Below the pieces are notes generated by a model that worked only from the letters and a program-made list of their open reading frames with translations, did no database searches and was not told the DNA's origin. Of a stretch of DNA of 64,000 bases, positions 23,682-35,333 are shown one piece after another. The stretch is from Moniliella sp. 'wahieum' (lineage: Eukaryota; Basidiomycota; Moniliellomycetes; Moniliellales; Moniliellaceae). Numbering within the stretch: the stretch's first letter is position 1; every line of letters starts with the position of its first letter. The stretch covers positions 310,001 to 374,000 of the forward strand of contig RSEE01000055.1 of NCBI GenBank assembly GCA_003971905.1. Direction: 5' to 3'. A program made the position numbers and the translations under genes.

Positions 23682-23882
23682 ATGAAGTTCTCCTACCCGC
23701 CATCTTCGCTGTCCTGGCCGCTGTCGCGGTCTCGGCCTCGCCTGCTCGTATGTGCTTTTTCCTTCCTCTTTGGGCTGCTGGTTCTTTTTATTTGCTGGTG
23801 GGCAGTGGCTGACGTCCTCCTTTCCCACGACCCAACAGCCGCCTCGGACGAGGAGTGCCAGGGCTGCGGCCGCAAGGCCTAA
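23682..23882 (+). CDS. predicted tiny secreted peptide precursor
   Basis: I do not recognise a family. Exon 1 (23682-23747) starts ATG AAG TTC TCC and, allowing one missing C near 23697, reads AIFAVLAAVAVSASPAP, a textbook signal peptide with small residues at the end. A 91-nt intron follows (GTATGTG..CCCAACAG, 23748-23838). Exon 2 then gives ASDEECQGCGRKA and a TAA at 23880-23882. The product would be about 36 aa, with a mature part of roughly 14 residues containing a C-x2-C pair and no C-terminal CaaX box, so not a classical lipopeptide pheromone. TATA box, CT-rich leader, donor and acceptor sites fit one another. Without the single-base correction, exon 1 encodes no signal peptide. Confidence 0.5.
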   Translation: MKFSYPPSSLSWPLSRSRPRLLVCAFSFLFGLLVLFICWWAVADVLLSHDPTAASDEECQGCGRKA

Positions 23883-25858
23883 GTTCGCCAGTGCGAATTT
23901 CGTCCTTGGCCATTGGAACAGATGGTCGGGGACGCCCCCTCTCTTCTTTTGCCTTGCAGTAAGCGCAGTGCATGGGTCTGTGCTTCCCTCCGTTGCCTGC
24001 TTCAGCTGCTCTTGCTCCACAGCTCTCCGCTTTTAAACCGTTTAACCACAAACGCCTGCATGTGTCCCTTGCATAGATCCTGCTGTATATAGTACGGTAT
24101 GGAAAAGCTTGTGATGGTATGGAACTTCGAGACGTTGATTAATGATTAAGGAGTAGGCTATTGAGTCGAGTGTTTTGAGCCGCTCAGGCTGAGCTCCAAA
24201 CTGATGCATTAGTACGAGAAAGTCGCTCCCTTTCTGTTCTCTCTCCTTGTTCGCCGATATGCTGTAAGGCGTCACGCGTCCCACCTCAGGCCCGTCAGGC
24301 GGTTAGCGCTAAGGCTTAGCGCTAAGGCTTAGCGCTTAGCGCTTCATACATATCACGCTTCACGCTTCACGCGACCTTTAAGCTTCAAAACACGTAACAA
24401 TCCAAGCCCTGCGAACTCGGCGACTTGCAGCTCCAACAGAATTTCCCGAAACGGGTGCAGGCGGTGCGGGGAAGCGCCCATCCCAGACACAGAACTTGCG
24501 CTGGGATCGTGCGACCCAGGGCAGGGGGGCGCTGCTGTTTCTGCTGCGGCTGTTTCTTGGCCCGAGCGCCAGGGGCTCGAAAGCGAATCTCGAATGGTTA
24601 CTATTTAGTGGTTGGGTCTGGGTCTGATTCTGCGGCTTCGACGGACAAGGCCTTGTCGGGAAAGGCCGCGCAGCGTACCGTGTACCACGTACCGCCCACT
24701 CCTAATCCGTAACGCGCGCATAATGCTACCGATGGACAGATGCATTGACGATCGAGGATTACGCGTTACGATCATCGATCACCGATTCCCTACCATCGAC
24801 CACCCATCTGCATCATCGAACATCGATCAATCAATGAATCTTCGGCGGGCCGACCTGGGTTTACGCGTTACGCGTTTACGACGTTTTGAGGGTTGGGGGT
24901 CAACGTTCAACCGGTCAAACGTTAATCCTTAAACCTTAAGCTTTGAGGCCTAAGGTTATACCTGTTACATGTTATGCGTTACGTCTGGGTACGATGATCA
25001 AATGTCCCACAGCCTCCCACCGCGCGAAAATGAAGCTTGAAGCTTGAAGCTTGAAGCTTGAAGCTTGAAGCTTGAAGGCAGTCCAAAGTTCTGCCCCCCG
25101 GGCCTAGACTCAGGGCGTCACTTGCAGTCTGTCTATTCGGAGGTGGGACGCGCGGGTGGCGGATGCGTCGATAAGGCCACACCGGCCCACACCTCCTCGG
25201 CCCCTCTCAGATCTAGCCCTGGTCAAGCTTCAAGCTTCAAAAGTGCCTACTAGTCAGCGACGAGTGGCTGGTGCAGTCACCGGTCGCCGCTCTGCGCTCA
25301 CCCCGTCCAGAGACACTCGCTTGGTCGGACCCCACATATTGTTAGCCACTTGGTGACTGTATCTTGTTCATGTGTGGCGTTGCACGGCACATGTCACACA
25401 TTGCGAGGCATCATGCATCACAGCCATCCCGGACTCATTGACTAGTCAGAATCATGGCATCGTCTTGCCTGGAAGCATGAGTGTGTGGTTGCCGGCTGCC
25501 GGGAGGGGGAGGATGGGCGGTGTGTGTGGGATGGGTGATGGCATGCGACCGGTGACCCAACCCTCCGATTGTCGAGGAGGAGCTAGCCACGAGCAACCCG
25601 CGACTAGCACTAGTAGTCCCTAGTCCCTAGCCAGTCCCACTGGCTGGCCGCTGGCATGAATTTGACACACTCGTCATGGGTCACGCTCGCAGCGCTCACT
25701 CGTCGCTCGAGGCTCAGCGCCAGTGGCCCCCGCGGCGTGGCGGGCTGCTGGGACGGCGTGCACGGGTCCTGCATGCTCCCGGGCGCCAGCCACCCACACC
25801 CACCACTTCCCGCCTGTTGCGCCCCTCGGCCTCTCTTTCTCACCAGCGTCCCGGCAGC
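23883..25858. repeat. gene-free DNA with palindromic arrays (24302-24343; 25032-25077)
   Basis: Contains TTAGCGCTAAGGC iterations at 24302-24343 (also at 12729), a perfect array of about six AAGCTTG 7-mers at 25032-25077, and scattered GTTACGCGTTACG and ATCGATCATCGA words (24755-24930). No gene is supported. Confidence 0.6.
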
Positions 25859-28800
25859 ATGGACGCCATCCCGCCCGACGATCCGTCCCCTTCGCATTCA
25901 CGCTCCCACCGCCCAGCCCGCCGTCGGATGTGTCCGACGCAGACACCGAGCCCGAGCGCCCACGCTTCCGCCCCGGCACCAGCCGTCCGCCCGCCGCCGC
26001 CGCCTCGGCCCCGTTCTTGTTTGGCTCCGTTGGGGGCGACGGCCATGTCCTTCACAGCAATCCTCTCCAACGCCCCAGCACGAGCCGCGGCACTCCGTCC
26101 ACGCCGACCGCTGCGCCTGCTGGTGCGTCATCCCCGCCTTCCTCACCTCGGCTCGGCCCCTGACCAGCACTGGCCCGCCAGCATCCCATCCGCGCCTACC
26201 TCAGTCCTTGCGGCTGCATCACCACTCGCTTCTCCATCTGCAGTAGCACCTGACCTCTCCCGCCCTTTGACGTCCACCTCCCGCCCCAAGACCCGTGTTC
26301 GCGACCAACCTGGCACTCCGAGCGGAGGTCTGCTCACCCCCCCCGTCTCTTCCGAGGGTTTGCAGCCCATTGTCTCGCTCACAAGAATGGTCGCTCTACC
26401 GCCGAAGAGGAAATGCGTGCGCGCATGATCCGCGAAGAGTACGAGGAGGATTCAGAGGAAGAGGATCTGACCGGTGTCTTTGCTTTTATGCGTCCCATCA
26501 CACCCTTGGAACCAATCCAGGCGGGGGGCTCCTTTGAGATTCCACGCGACTCCCCCTCACCTCCCCCCCCTGCTCTGCCACCAGCTTCCAGTGATCCTCC
26601 CAACGACGTGCAGGACACTGCTACCTTCCCTACTCAACCCCAACCCCAACCTCAACCAATACGAGACACAAACGACCCACCTCCATCTCAAGCCACCTTC
26701 GATCCCCACCAGTCCACCATTCCAACGCTCCCCTCTGGTGCCCCACCATCCTACTACTACGACCCGTGGACCTACCGACCTCCCCATCCCTCTCACGATA
26801 CTGATCGCTCCAAGCAACAGCCCTCCTCTTCCGGCTCGAACGGCCTGCCTACCGCGTCGAACAGCCACGACTTGGCCCCAGAAATCAGGGTGGATGCTTC
26901 GTTCCCATATAATCCTGCGCAGCCCAATCCAAGGGAGCTGGGCACACATATGTTTTTGGCCCTGTGGCAAATGAGTCCCTGGCTTCTCTGCAGGCGTCGG
27001 GGAAAGAGGGGAAAGACATGTACCCCATGGCGACGCTCGGAGCTGGGCCCTGCCCACCCTGCGCAAGACGATGGATGAAGCCGAGGACCGACCAAGCGGA
27101 TCCAGTGGTCCCCGTCCCGCCGATTTTGTGTACGAGACGCGCCAGGTTCGAAAGAGAAAACCCCAGATGGTGGTTGTAGAGAACACGCCCGGCGGGGACA
27201 GCCCGTACATTGAGGTCCGATGCAGCGTTCAGAGCGACGACGATACGACCGAGGAGTGCAACACGCTCCGTGTGTGGGTGATTGCCTTGTCGTTCTCACA
27301 GTCACGCTTGCTGCCAACTGTTATTGGACCTTCCGTTCCCCTTCGCCCACCTTTACGTTCGCTCATTGTTCTCTTTACCTGGCCGTTGGGACGGGCGTGG
27401 GCACGCTACATGCCCAACGTGGCCATTCCACTGCCCGCTCTGCTTTTCGGACAAGGGGCGCGACTTGCTATTAACCCTGGACCATGGACGATGAAGGAGC
27501 ACGCCCTCATTTCCCAGCTGGGGATGGTGACATCAACAGCTACATTACCTACCCCATCTACACGCTCACCGCCATTGACAACCGGTTTCTTTGGGACCAC
27601 AACATTAAGGGTGGGGCGTTCGCCTATGGCTTGCTCATCGCCTGGTCGGCTGCTCTGTTTGGAATCGGGATGGCCGGCGTCACACGCAGTTTCCTGGTGC
27701 AAGCGGCCAGTACGATTTGGCCGCACAACCTTTCGATCTCGCTCTTGATTAACATTCTTCATGCCGAGGAGGACCCGCCGCCGGGGGAGTTGGGCCGGGT
27801 GCAGTACTTCCAAGTTGTTCTGCTGGGCATGTTTTGCTGGCAATGGATTCCCACCTACTTGTTCACTGGTCTGAGCATGTTCAACTTCATCTGTTGGGCT
27901 GCACCCAATTCCGTCGTGGCCAATCACCTCTTTGGATACCGCAACGGCCTGAGCCTCTTGCCCCTCACGTTTGACTGGTCCCAGTGTCCACATTCTGTTC
28001 GCCACTGATCCCACCGTGGTGGACGGGACTCAATCTCTTAATCACCTATGGGTTCTTTTGGGTCTTCCTCGGTACCGTGCTCTTGTTTACCAATGTAGGT
28101 CTCCCCTCCGCGCCCCTCCACCTTTCTCCCACATGCTAACCTTTTTGACTTACAGAGCATGGACATGGGCTACCTTCCTATGTTGGGCTCGGGGCTGTAC
28201 AACAAATTTGGTCAGTCGTACGACGTTCTTCGCGTGTTAAACCACCCGCATGGCGTACTCGATGAAGCCAACTACGAGGCCTATTCGCCGCTGTACGTTT
28301 CGTACGGGTACTACATGATGTACTACGCTGGTTTGGCCATGCCCATGGCGCTTCTCGTTCACTTTGCCTTGCACCACCACTCGTCTGTGGTCCATACCAT
28401 CAAATTTGGCAAACCTGAAAAGGACGATATTCACGCCAAGCTCATGAGCCATTACCCCCAGGTGCCTACCTGGGTCTACCTCTTACTTTTCCCCATCTCC
28501 TTTGCTGTGGCAGTGGGGTGGTACGGGGGCTGGAGACGGGAATGCCAATCTACAGTGTGCTGGTTGCATTTGGCATTTGTTCTGTCTTTTTCCTTCCTGC
28601 TGGCGTTGTCTTTGCCCAGACCAACTTGTTCATGACGTTCACCAATACACTGTGCGAGCTGGTGGCAGGCTACCTCCATCCAGGCTCTGCAACAGTCAAC
28701 ATTATGTTCAAGACGATTGCCATCACCTCGAACAATGTTGGCATTTTGTTTGCTGCGGGGATGAAGATGGGGCACTACCTCAAGGTACCTCCTCGGCTCA

Positions 28801-29417
28801 CCTTTGTTAGCCAGTTGCTCGCCATTCTCTGGGCGTTTGCCGTGCAGTTTGCCGTCAAAGCCTTCTTTCATGCCACGGTCCACGATCTGTGCAGCCCCAA
28901 ACAGATCAACGGTATGGTCTGCCCCGGCTCGCAGACCACGTACGCCAGCTCGGTCGCATGGGGGACGATTGGACCACAGCGCATGTTTGGGCATCGTGGG
29001 TTGTACGGTTCGCTGTACTGGAGCATGCTAGTTGGTGCGTTGCTCCCGTTGCCCATTTGGCTGCTCAATAAGCGCTACAAGATGGCGCAGTTTGTCTCGG
29101 CTCCCATCTTGCTGTTGGGTGCGACCTTTATCCCTTCCTACAACCCCATCTCGGTCGTGGTCTACATCTTGCCCAACTTTATCACCCAGTGGTACGTCCG
29201 TCGTCGCTCGTTCAAGTTTTGGGATCGGTACCAGTACATCACGTCGGCCGCGCTGGATGCAGGTGCGACGTTGGCCAGCTTGGCCATCTTCTTTTGTCTC
29301 CAGTTGCCCAAGCACGGCACCATCCAGCTCAATTGGGCCGGGAACGATGTGTACAAGAACAACCGCGATCATAAAGGCACTTCTTGGCTGCACGTTCCCG
29401 CACAAGGCTTCTCTTGA
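25859..29417 (+). CDS. OPT-family oligopeptide transporter
   Basis: Proton-coupled membrane transporter for small peptides or peptide-like metal chelates. The transporter begins near 27.2 kb with GGDSPYIEVRCSVQSDDD and NTLRVWVIAL, the usual OPT entry. Then come NPGPWTMKEHALI (family NPGPFNxKEH), YGLLIAWSAALFGIGMAGV, FNFICWAAPNSVVANHLFG, LLPLTFDWSQ, a 61-nt intron with branch-like GCTAAC (28095-28155), YSPLYVSYGYYMMYYAGLAM, GYLHPGSATVNIMFKT, GQ-like GTIGPQRMFG and the C-terminus NNRDHKGTSWLHVPAQGFS. About 13 membrane segments are expected. Upstream, 25859-27200 encodes proline/serine-rich disordered sequence in changing frames (e.g. REEYEEDSEEEDLTGVFAFM). I include it as a long cytosolic N-terminus from the ATG at 25859, but it could be a separate gene. 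Several frame shifts fit single-base errors. Confidence 0.85.
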
Positions 29418-30325
29418 TCGTTTCTTTCGTTCCATTTTGCACGGCTTGATCATCCCACCTTCATCCCACCTCTCCCGTCACCCTCTCTCTCTCTCTCTCG
29501 CCTTTTCGCCATCATTCCATTTCTGTTTTTCCTCACGTTCCTTTTGTGGCTGGCAGCGGCAGCTGCTGCGCTACCCAACACGCATACGCAAGCCGCATTT
29601 TGTGCATTTTTTTTTCACTCATTGTTACCACAACTTTCTCATCACTGACCCTAACGTACCGTGAGCAATCCCATTGACCACCTGGTGCTTTGCATGTCGA
29701 TGGAGTAGTGGGAAATCCGCCTATGGGACGTTTTTTCTGAAAGCATAGCCCAGAGCATAGCCACGTCTAACACTCGGTGCCTTTGAAATCTGGGTGCACG
29801 GTTGTACCATGCGATGGCGGAGAAGGCGAGGCGGCCGCGTGGCACCCCGTTGCAGAGTGCCAGCGGGGTGTGATGAGGCGGGGTAAACCCACGCTGCTCC
29901 GACGCATGAGGTATGATGTGGCGGTGATGAGGGCGGTGCACATCACACTCGCCGTCTGCCGACATTTTTTCCTGGCTGGGCCTGCGATCTTCTGTGCGCC
30001 GGCGACCTCCACACGCCCAGCACGCCCAGTCCTCCGCCTGGCTTTGCGTGGCCGTCGTCTGCTGTGGTCTGTGCGTGTGTGCCTCCGTGCTGCTGCTGGG
30101 TGAGTGTGGCTGTCGTGCTGTCCATGCCCCCCGCCCCGACCCGCACCCCCGCTCGCTTGTCCGCCGCGTGCCGAGCCTGAGCCTGCTCGGCCCTCCGTTG
30201 CCCCGTTGCTGCTGCCCGCTGCCGCTGCCCGCTTGCCGCTTGCCGCTTGCCCCTTGCTCCTTGCCCCTTGCTCCGCTGCCCCCTTGCCCGTCTGTCGCTT
30301 GCCTCGCTGCGCGCGTCTGCCTGCC
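29418..30325. promoter_or_regulatory. intergenic region between OPT gene and C2H2 gene
   Basis: About 900 bp. CT-rich just after the OPT stop (29466-29530), GC-rich toward the next gene. Long opposing ORFs on the minus strand are composition artefacts. Presumed 3' UTR plus promoter; no defined element seen. Confidence 0.35.
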
Positions 30326-31669
30326 ATGTCCGCCCACTCGCCTCCTCCGAAGCTCGCCGCCCCCGCCGCCCCGCCCGCTGCGGCGGCGCCCGAGCCCCCA
30401 AACTCCTCCGACCCGCTGCCCCCGCCCTTCCTCCCCTGCCGCGCCCCCGCCCCCGCCGTCGCTGGCCATCGGCACCAACACCAGCCATGCCCTCGACGCT
30501 CCCGTAGCCGCCGTGGCCGCACCAGCGCCAGCCCCAGTGCCAGCCCCAGTGCCAGCCCCAGCGCCAGCCGACATGGCTCCGCTCGACTCACTCCTCCTCT
30601 CCAACCCTTCTACGCCCAGTGCGAGTCCTTTTTCCCCCCGGCCAGCCCCAGTGCGGCGCTGAGCCTCTCAGAGGAGGGCCCGCTGGGCGCATCAGGCGCT
30701 TCGCCTGCCTTCCCCCACTTCAAAGGCTTTGAATCCCCTCACTTTTCCCTCGGCCACCACGGCCAGGTGCAGCCGTCGCAGTTGCAGCAGCACCTCGCTC
30801 CTGTTGCTCCCCATCCGTCCGACCTGCTGCTTGCGTCCGAGCCAGATGCCCAACCCTCCCTGACGGCATCCACTTCCGGCCGTTCTTCCAGGACATGGCC
30901 TCCATGGTTCAGCCCCTGCCTTCCACCACGCCTGGCGCTACATCTCAACCTGCGCTGTCGTCCCTGCCGGGCCCGATCCCTTCCGCTCCGCCGGCCAATG
31001 CAGCGGAGGGACCCGTGCACATGGCCCTGTCTGAGCACAGCATGCACTTCCCGAGCTCCATCTCCCATCCCAGCTTCTTTCAGCATGCCCAGCTGTGGAC
31101 TGCGCCATCCGCCTACTTTTACCAGCCGCGGGCGGGACCTGTGACGCCATGCCAGCTGGCTCGCCCGATCGCTTGAACTTTTTTTCCACTACATCAAGCA
31201 GCATCTCAACCTCGCCTGCCAGTGTCATGACGGCGAGCACGAGTGCTAGCGCTTTGCATACGCCAGACAACATGGCTGGCTCGCCAATCCAGCGGCGGTC
31301 TCGTCGATCGCTCGGTGCTACGGTCGATGCAGCGCATCCGGCGGACGCATGCGGGCCAAGGGCACGTTTTCCTGCTGTTTCTGTGGCATCAATGTCAGCC
31401 GTGTGGACAGCCTCACCCGACACATCAAGCGCAAACATCCCCTTGAAGTTCAGCAAGCGGGCGGGAATCTAGGACTGGGCCCGTTGGGTCTCCCGCGCTT
31501 TTCGCCGCCGCGGCCAAGCCCCGCCCCGTCGACGAGTGCCAGTGTGGCCTCTTCCCCGGGGGAAAGTATGTCGGGCTCGGGCAAGCGAATCCTCTGCCAA
31601 CTCTGTGGTCTGTCTCTTTCGCGTACCGACAGTTTGGCGCGCCACATCAAGAAACAGCACCCCCATTAA
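30326..31669 (+). CDS. C2H2 zinc-finger protein with two C-terminal fingers
   Basis: Predicted DNA-binding protein. A long Pro/Ala/Ser-rich region starts at ATG 30326 (MSAHSPPPKLAAP). Two C2H2 fingers sit at the C-terminus: the first is C-x2-C-x12-H-x4-H with SRVDSLTRHIKRKH (about 31366-31440), the second is CQLCGLSLSRTDSLARHIKK then QH, ending three residues before the stop. The fingers share SRxDSLxRHIK, suggesting an internal duplication. Three changes of frame in the low-complexity part fit single-base errors. No ortholog can be named from the fingers alone. Confidence 0.75.
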
Positions 31670-32160
31670 CCTGTGCCCCCCATCCCTTGCTCCCTGCCCT
31701 GTGTAGCATGTTCTGGTGCGCTCATCCCTGTCTCCTTTGTCATTCACTTCCTATTGGTGCGCCCCCTCTCCTCCCCCCCCACCTATTCAACGATCCCATC
31801 GCATCTTTTCGTTTTCACCCCGACTTGATTTAGCGCACCATACAATCACGACTCTCTTTGCATGCTCCATGGCCTTGTACCTCTCCTCAGCTTGCGCTTG
31901 CCTCTCGTAGTACCATCCCACCATTGCCCCTGAGGCCTGAGCTCAGATAATACCCAGATTGAAAATCGGCCCTACTGTCCAGTTGCCCCAGCAGCTCGAA
32001 GAATCCCTATCCATCGCACCTCTGACTAAGTGCACTGAGACAGCATAGGGAGAGAGGCGACGGGACCTACTCGAATGCGATGCCTGTGAGTCAACTAGAT
32101 CATACAATGAGCTCTCTGAGCAAGGTTTGAGTACGGTCCCAAACGTAGAGAGAGGTCCCA
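31670..32160. other. convergent intergenic region
   Basis: About 490 bp between the stops of the C2H2 gene and eIF3h. CT-rich; nothing else recognised. Confidence 0.4.
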
Positions 32161-33356
32161 TCAGATGGCGCCCGGCTTGACCGCGTTGAGCTGCACCGAG
32201 CCCACCCCGCAATGCCCGCCAGTGTCTTGGCCGCCTCGTCCAACTGGCCAAGGAGGAGAACCGAGTCGAGACGAGAAGGTTGTTGGTTCAACTTGAAGAG
32301 CTTGTTCACATCCTCCACGGGCAGAGGAGCTTGTCCTGAGCCTCCCGTGCTGCGTTCTCGGCCGTCTTACGCTCCAGGTACTCGGCCGCACGCGCCCGCT
32401 CGCGCGTCAACTGCCGCAGCTGGAATCCAATGTTGCCTGCCTCGCTCGAGTACTCGTCGAGACTGTCCAAGGTCGTCTCCACCGCCGTCGTGAGCGTCGG
32501 GGTCAGCGCCAAGGTCAAGTTGGCATTCGGCACATGCGTGTCGAGAGGCACCGATGGGCCACGGAGCAGTTCCTGCGTCGACAGTGGCACAGCGCGAGGA
32601 GCAGCCTCCGGCACAGTCGAAAGCGTAGAAATGAACGCATCCAAAACGCCGTGTTGTGCAACGTCACGGGAATCTCAATCAGCACCTTGGAGAAGGTGAG
32701 CTCGTGGTCAATCAAACTCTGTACATTGAACTTGCCCTCGTGTAAGCAGCAATAAACTCGGGAGAGAGACGGAAAGCACGAAGGGCAGTGTTGCCCTAGC
32801 CGACTGGGCCAAGTCGTGGGCCAACAGGATGGCCCGTCCAGCACCAGGCGTGCCCGACTTTTCAATCAGACTCGACACGGCAAACAGTGCGTCGATGACG
32901 GTTGCATTGAGGAACTGACCATAAAGCAGCCCACATACAGGCCCACCGGGTTGGCGTCCGCGTTCACTTCGCGCAGGTTGCGGATCATCGCCGCCGTATA
33001 GCGCGAAACAAGCTTCTTGACTGCGTTCTCCAGCTCGGCGCCCTCCTCACGTTCCGAGTGGGAGGGAAGCGCCGGAAGAGCAAAGCCATTGCTCGCCTCG
33101 ACAGAGCCACCGAGGTCAAGCCCGAGAGTACGCCGTAGGCAGGGGGAAGGTGGGAGTCGCGGCTGTGCTGGACAAGCTTGCTGAGGGCAAGGCCATCAAG
33201 ACGGGGACGTGGTGGTCTCCTTGGACCCTCGTGGAGCGCCAAGCCGCCTTGTCAAGTTGACGTTGGGCAGCCTCGCTGCGTTTTTCAGTCTTCTTCTCCT
33301 CTCTTGTTGCTGGGCAGCAACAGCAGCCGCTGCCGTCGGGCAAAGGGAATGGCCAT
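32161..33356 (-). CDS. translation initiation factor eIF3 subunit h (MPN-domain protein)
   Basis: Non-catalytic MPN subunit of eIF3. Minus-strand marks in order: DGLALSKLVQHSRD and YGVLSGLDLGGSVEASNGFA (family VDGLxxxKIIKH.. LLGLxxxxxLExTNCFPFP), ENAVKKLVSRYTAAMIRNLR with PVGLYVGCFM (family MRxLRxVNxDxxxVGWYQS), SGTPGAGRAILLAHDLAQSA, LTFSKVLIEIPVTLHNTAF, and near the end EDVNKLFKLNQQPSRLDSVL with LLGQLDEAAK (family LFKPPxxPxRxDSLLIxGQ). No JAMM metal ligands are expected or seen. The first exon or start is uncertain; ATG at 33356 is the closest plausible one. Several frame changes are attributed to single-base errors. Divergent from TFIIA gamma with about 210 bp between. Confidence 0.8.
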
Positions 33357-33502
33357 CGTCGTCGTCAGCGGCGCGGCGTCGTCGTCGTCGGGGTAAGGCT
33401 GGGCGGAGGGACCGAGGGAAAAAAAAATGGCACCAGGGGGGCGGGGCGCTAGGGTTGCACTCGGTTCCGCCGCTCACTTCCATTCCGCCCACGCCCCTTT
33501 GC

Positions 33503-33511
33503 CATAAAAGG
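33503..33511 (+). promoter_or_regulatory. TATA-like box of the TFIIA gamma gene
   Basis: CATAAAAGG lies 64 bp upstream of the ATG at 33567 in the compact region shared with eIF3h. Confidence 0.45.
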
Positions 33512-33566
33512 ATGCGTGGCCTCGTGAAGGTACCCAACCACACACCACCCACCTGCTTCGTCCACG

Positions 33567-33981
33567 ATGGCCTCGAGCACGTCCACCTATCCTACTCTAC
33601 GAGCTGTATCGCGCAGCAGGTATGGACTGTCTTGTTTTGCGTCTACTAGATCACTTTCTCCTTGCTGACATCTCGGCTTGCCCTGGGCAGCATCGGGATC
33701 CACCTTACCGATGCGCTTGACGAGCTGATCCAAGCTGGTTCCATCCCGCCCGTGTTGGCGATGAAGTGCTGATGCAGTTTGATCGCTCCGTGGCGGAAAC
33801 GGTGCGCAAACAAGTGAGGAGCAAGTGTTCGGTCAAAGGCTACCTCAAGCACTACAACCACTGCTACGAGGTTTGGACTCTGCAGGTGACCAAGGGCAAC
33901 CTGAAACTCGACAATGGCCAGCAGATCCCATTGACAATGTCCGCATTGTCGCTTGCAAAGCCAGAAAATACCGGTCGCTAA
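33567..33981 (+). CDS. TOA2: transcription factor IIA gamma (small) subunit
   Basis: General factor that stabilises TBP on promoters. Exon 1 (33567-33619) encodes the YELYRAA start of the family in a neighbouring frame, followed by a 71-nt intron (GTATGG..GGGCAG, 33620-33690). Exon 2 reads GIHLTDALDELIQAG, PPVLAMKVLMQFDRSVAETV, the beta-barrel part KCSVKGYLKHYNHCYEVWTL and, in another frame, DPIDNVRIVACKA, the usual C-terminal strand. A missing G near 33766 breaks LAMKV, and one or two other single-base changes are needed. The expected length is about 110 aa. The exact stop is uncertain (33981, or further if the last frame is followed). Confidence 0.88.
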
Positions 33982-35333
33982 TACGTCAATTGGGCTTTGC
34001 TAGCCGTCCAGCTACCCCATCTCGACTTGGGCTCCCTTATCAAATCGTTCCTGTCATATGTGTACTTTTAGCAAAATTCCCATTCTTATCACCCTACATG
34101 AACCCATCTGAAAGCCCAAGTGGTGATCAGTAGTTCGAGCTGCGCCACTCAACTCCCCGCTTCAGATCCGAAATGCGGAGCCCGGCAGTCAGGCGGTGGT
34201 GTCCATGGGCTCGCGCTTCAGCGGTCGGGTTGGGAGAAAGTGCGAAACCTACGAGTTTGCAAGTCGCCATGGTGAAAGTTCCGTTGTCGTGGGGCTGCTT
34301 TTCGAACTGCAATAGTGTATGAGCGTAGTTCCTTTAAGACCCATCGTGAAGATAGTATAGAATGACAATCGTTGCTAAATATGGAGAACGTCCATCGTGG
34401 ACATCAAGAGAAGTTGATGAAACCGATCTGCGATCTATCTCTGTGAAAGGAGTGCATAAGGGTCGTCAGAGACGCTTACCTGTTCAGTCTGGTACGACAT
34501 TGCGCCAATGATTAATGATGGTCGATGAAAGTAACGTTCAACGATGCTGAGGTACCGGCATTGAACATGGAGGCGTACTACCATGTTGGCCGTTACATGT
34601 TACGAGTGCAGCATCGTATGCATCACAGCTGTTTCTCAGTGCCCCAGGCTCGATACTTTAGTGCAAACGCATAGATATCGAGCTGGCTTGCTAAGATAAT
34701 CGAGAAGTTGCTGCGAGGTGGCTACAGACACACGATGTGCTGTCGAACAACGCTCAATATTACATCAAGTACACCATGTACCCATTTCCTGCCAGCGTAT
34801 ATGGTACTCGCTGCCCCCGGCTACTCACAACATTCAACGTTCTTGACTTGAACGCTGAAGCGCTGAGGGGCTGATTCAGCTCAGAAGACGTTAGGGAGCG
34901 CTCTGCCTCCCTCTCGCGTTCAGTACGTTCAACTAACGTTCGGGCCTGTCAACGCCGTCAACGACTCGACGGTGGAGGTTCAACTTGAACTGCTCAGGCT
35001 GAGTACTTAGTGCGAAACGTTCAATGCGCAGAAGGCCCAAGGTGTTCAAGCATGCCACCCCTCAGACCCTCAGGTCTCAGACGGCGCTGTCATCATCATC
35101 ATCGATCATCGAGAGTGAGATCGATGAGAGCTTGGCGCTTACCCCGGGGATACGGTTTATGGTGTCCGGAAACGAAGTGACATCGCGTCAAAAAAAGCGC
35201 ATGTAGATCGATCCACCAAAGTGGCCAGAGTCTCCCCTCGAGAACAGTTGTGGTCGTAGTATGTTCGCGGCCGTGGGTGTTGACCGTTTGTCACAGAATA
35301 CTATAGGAATAGGAAAAAAAGTAGTTAGCTACT
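33982..35333. other. gene-free, AT-richer
   Basis: About 1.35 kb with only very short ORFs. GTTCAACGTT-like palindromic words recur (34525-34560, 34840, 34925-35020), as in other gene deserts of the window. No gene supported. Confidence 0.45.

Noticed and set aside
29651-30604. Long minus-strand ORFs opposite the 5' part of the C2H2 gene
   Set aside because: Gly/Arg/Ala-rich mirror of a GC-rich region; no domain, and the plus strand carries the zinc-finger gene.
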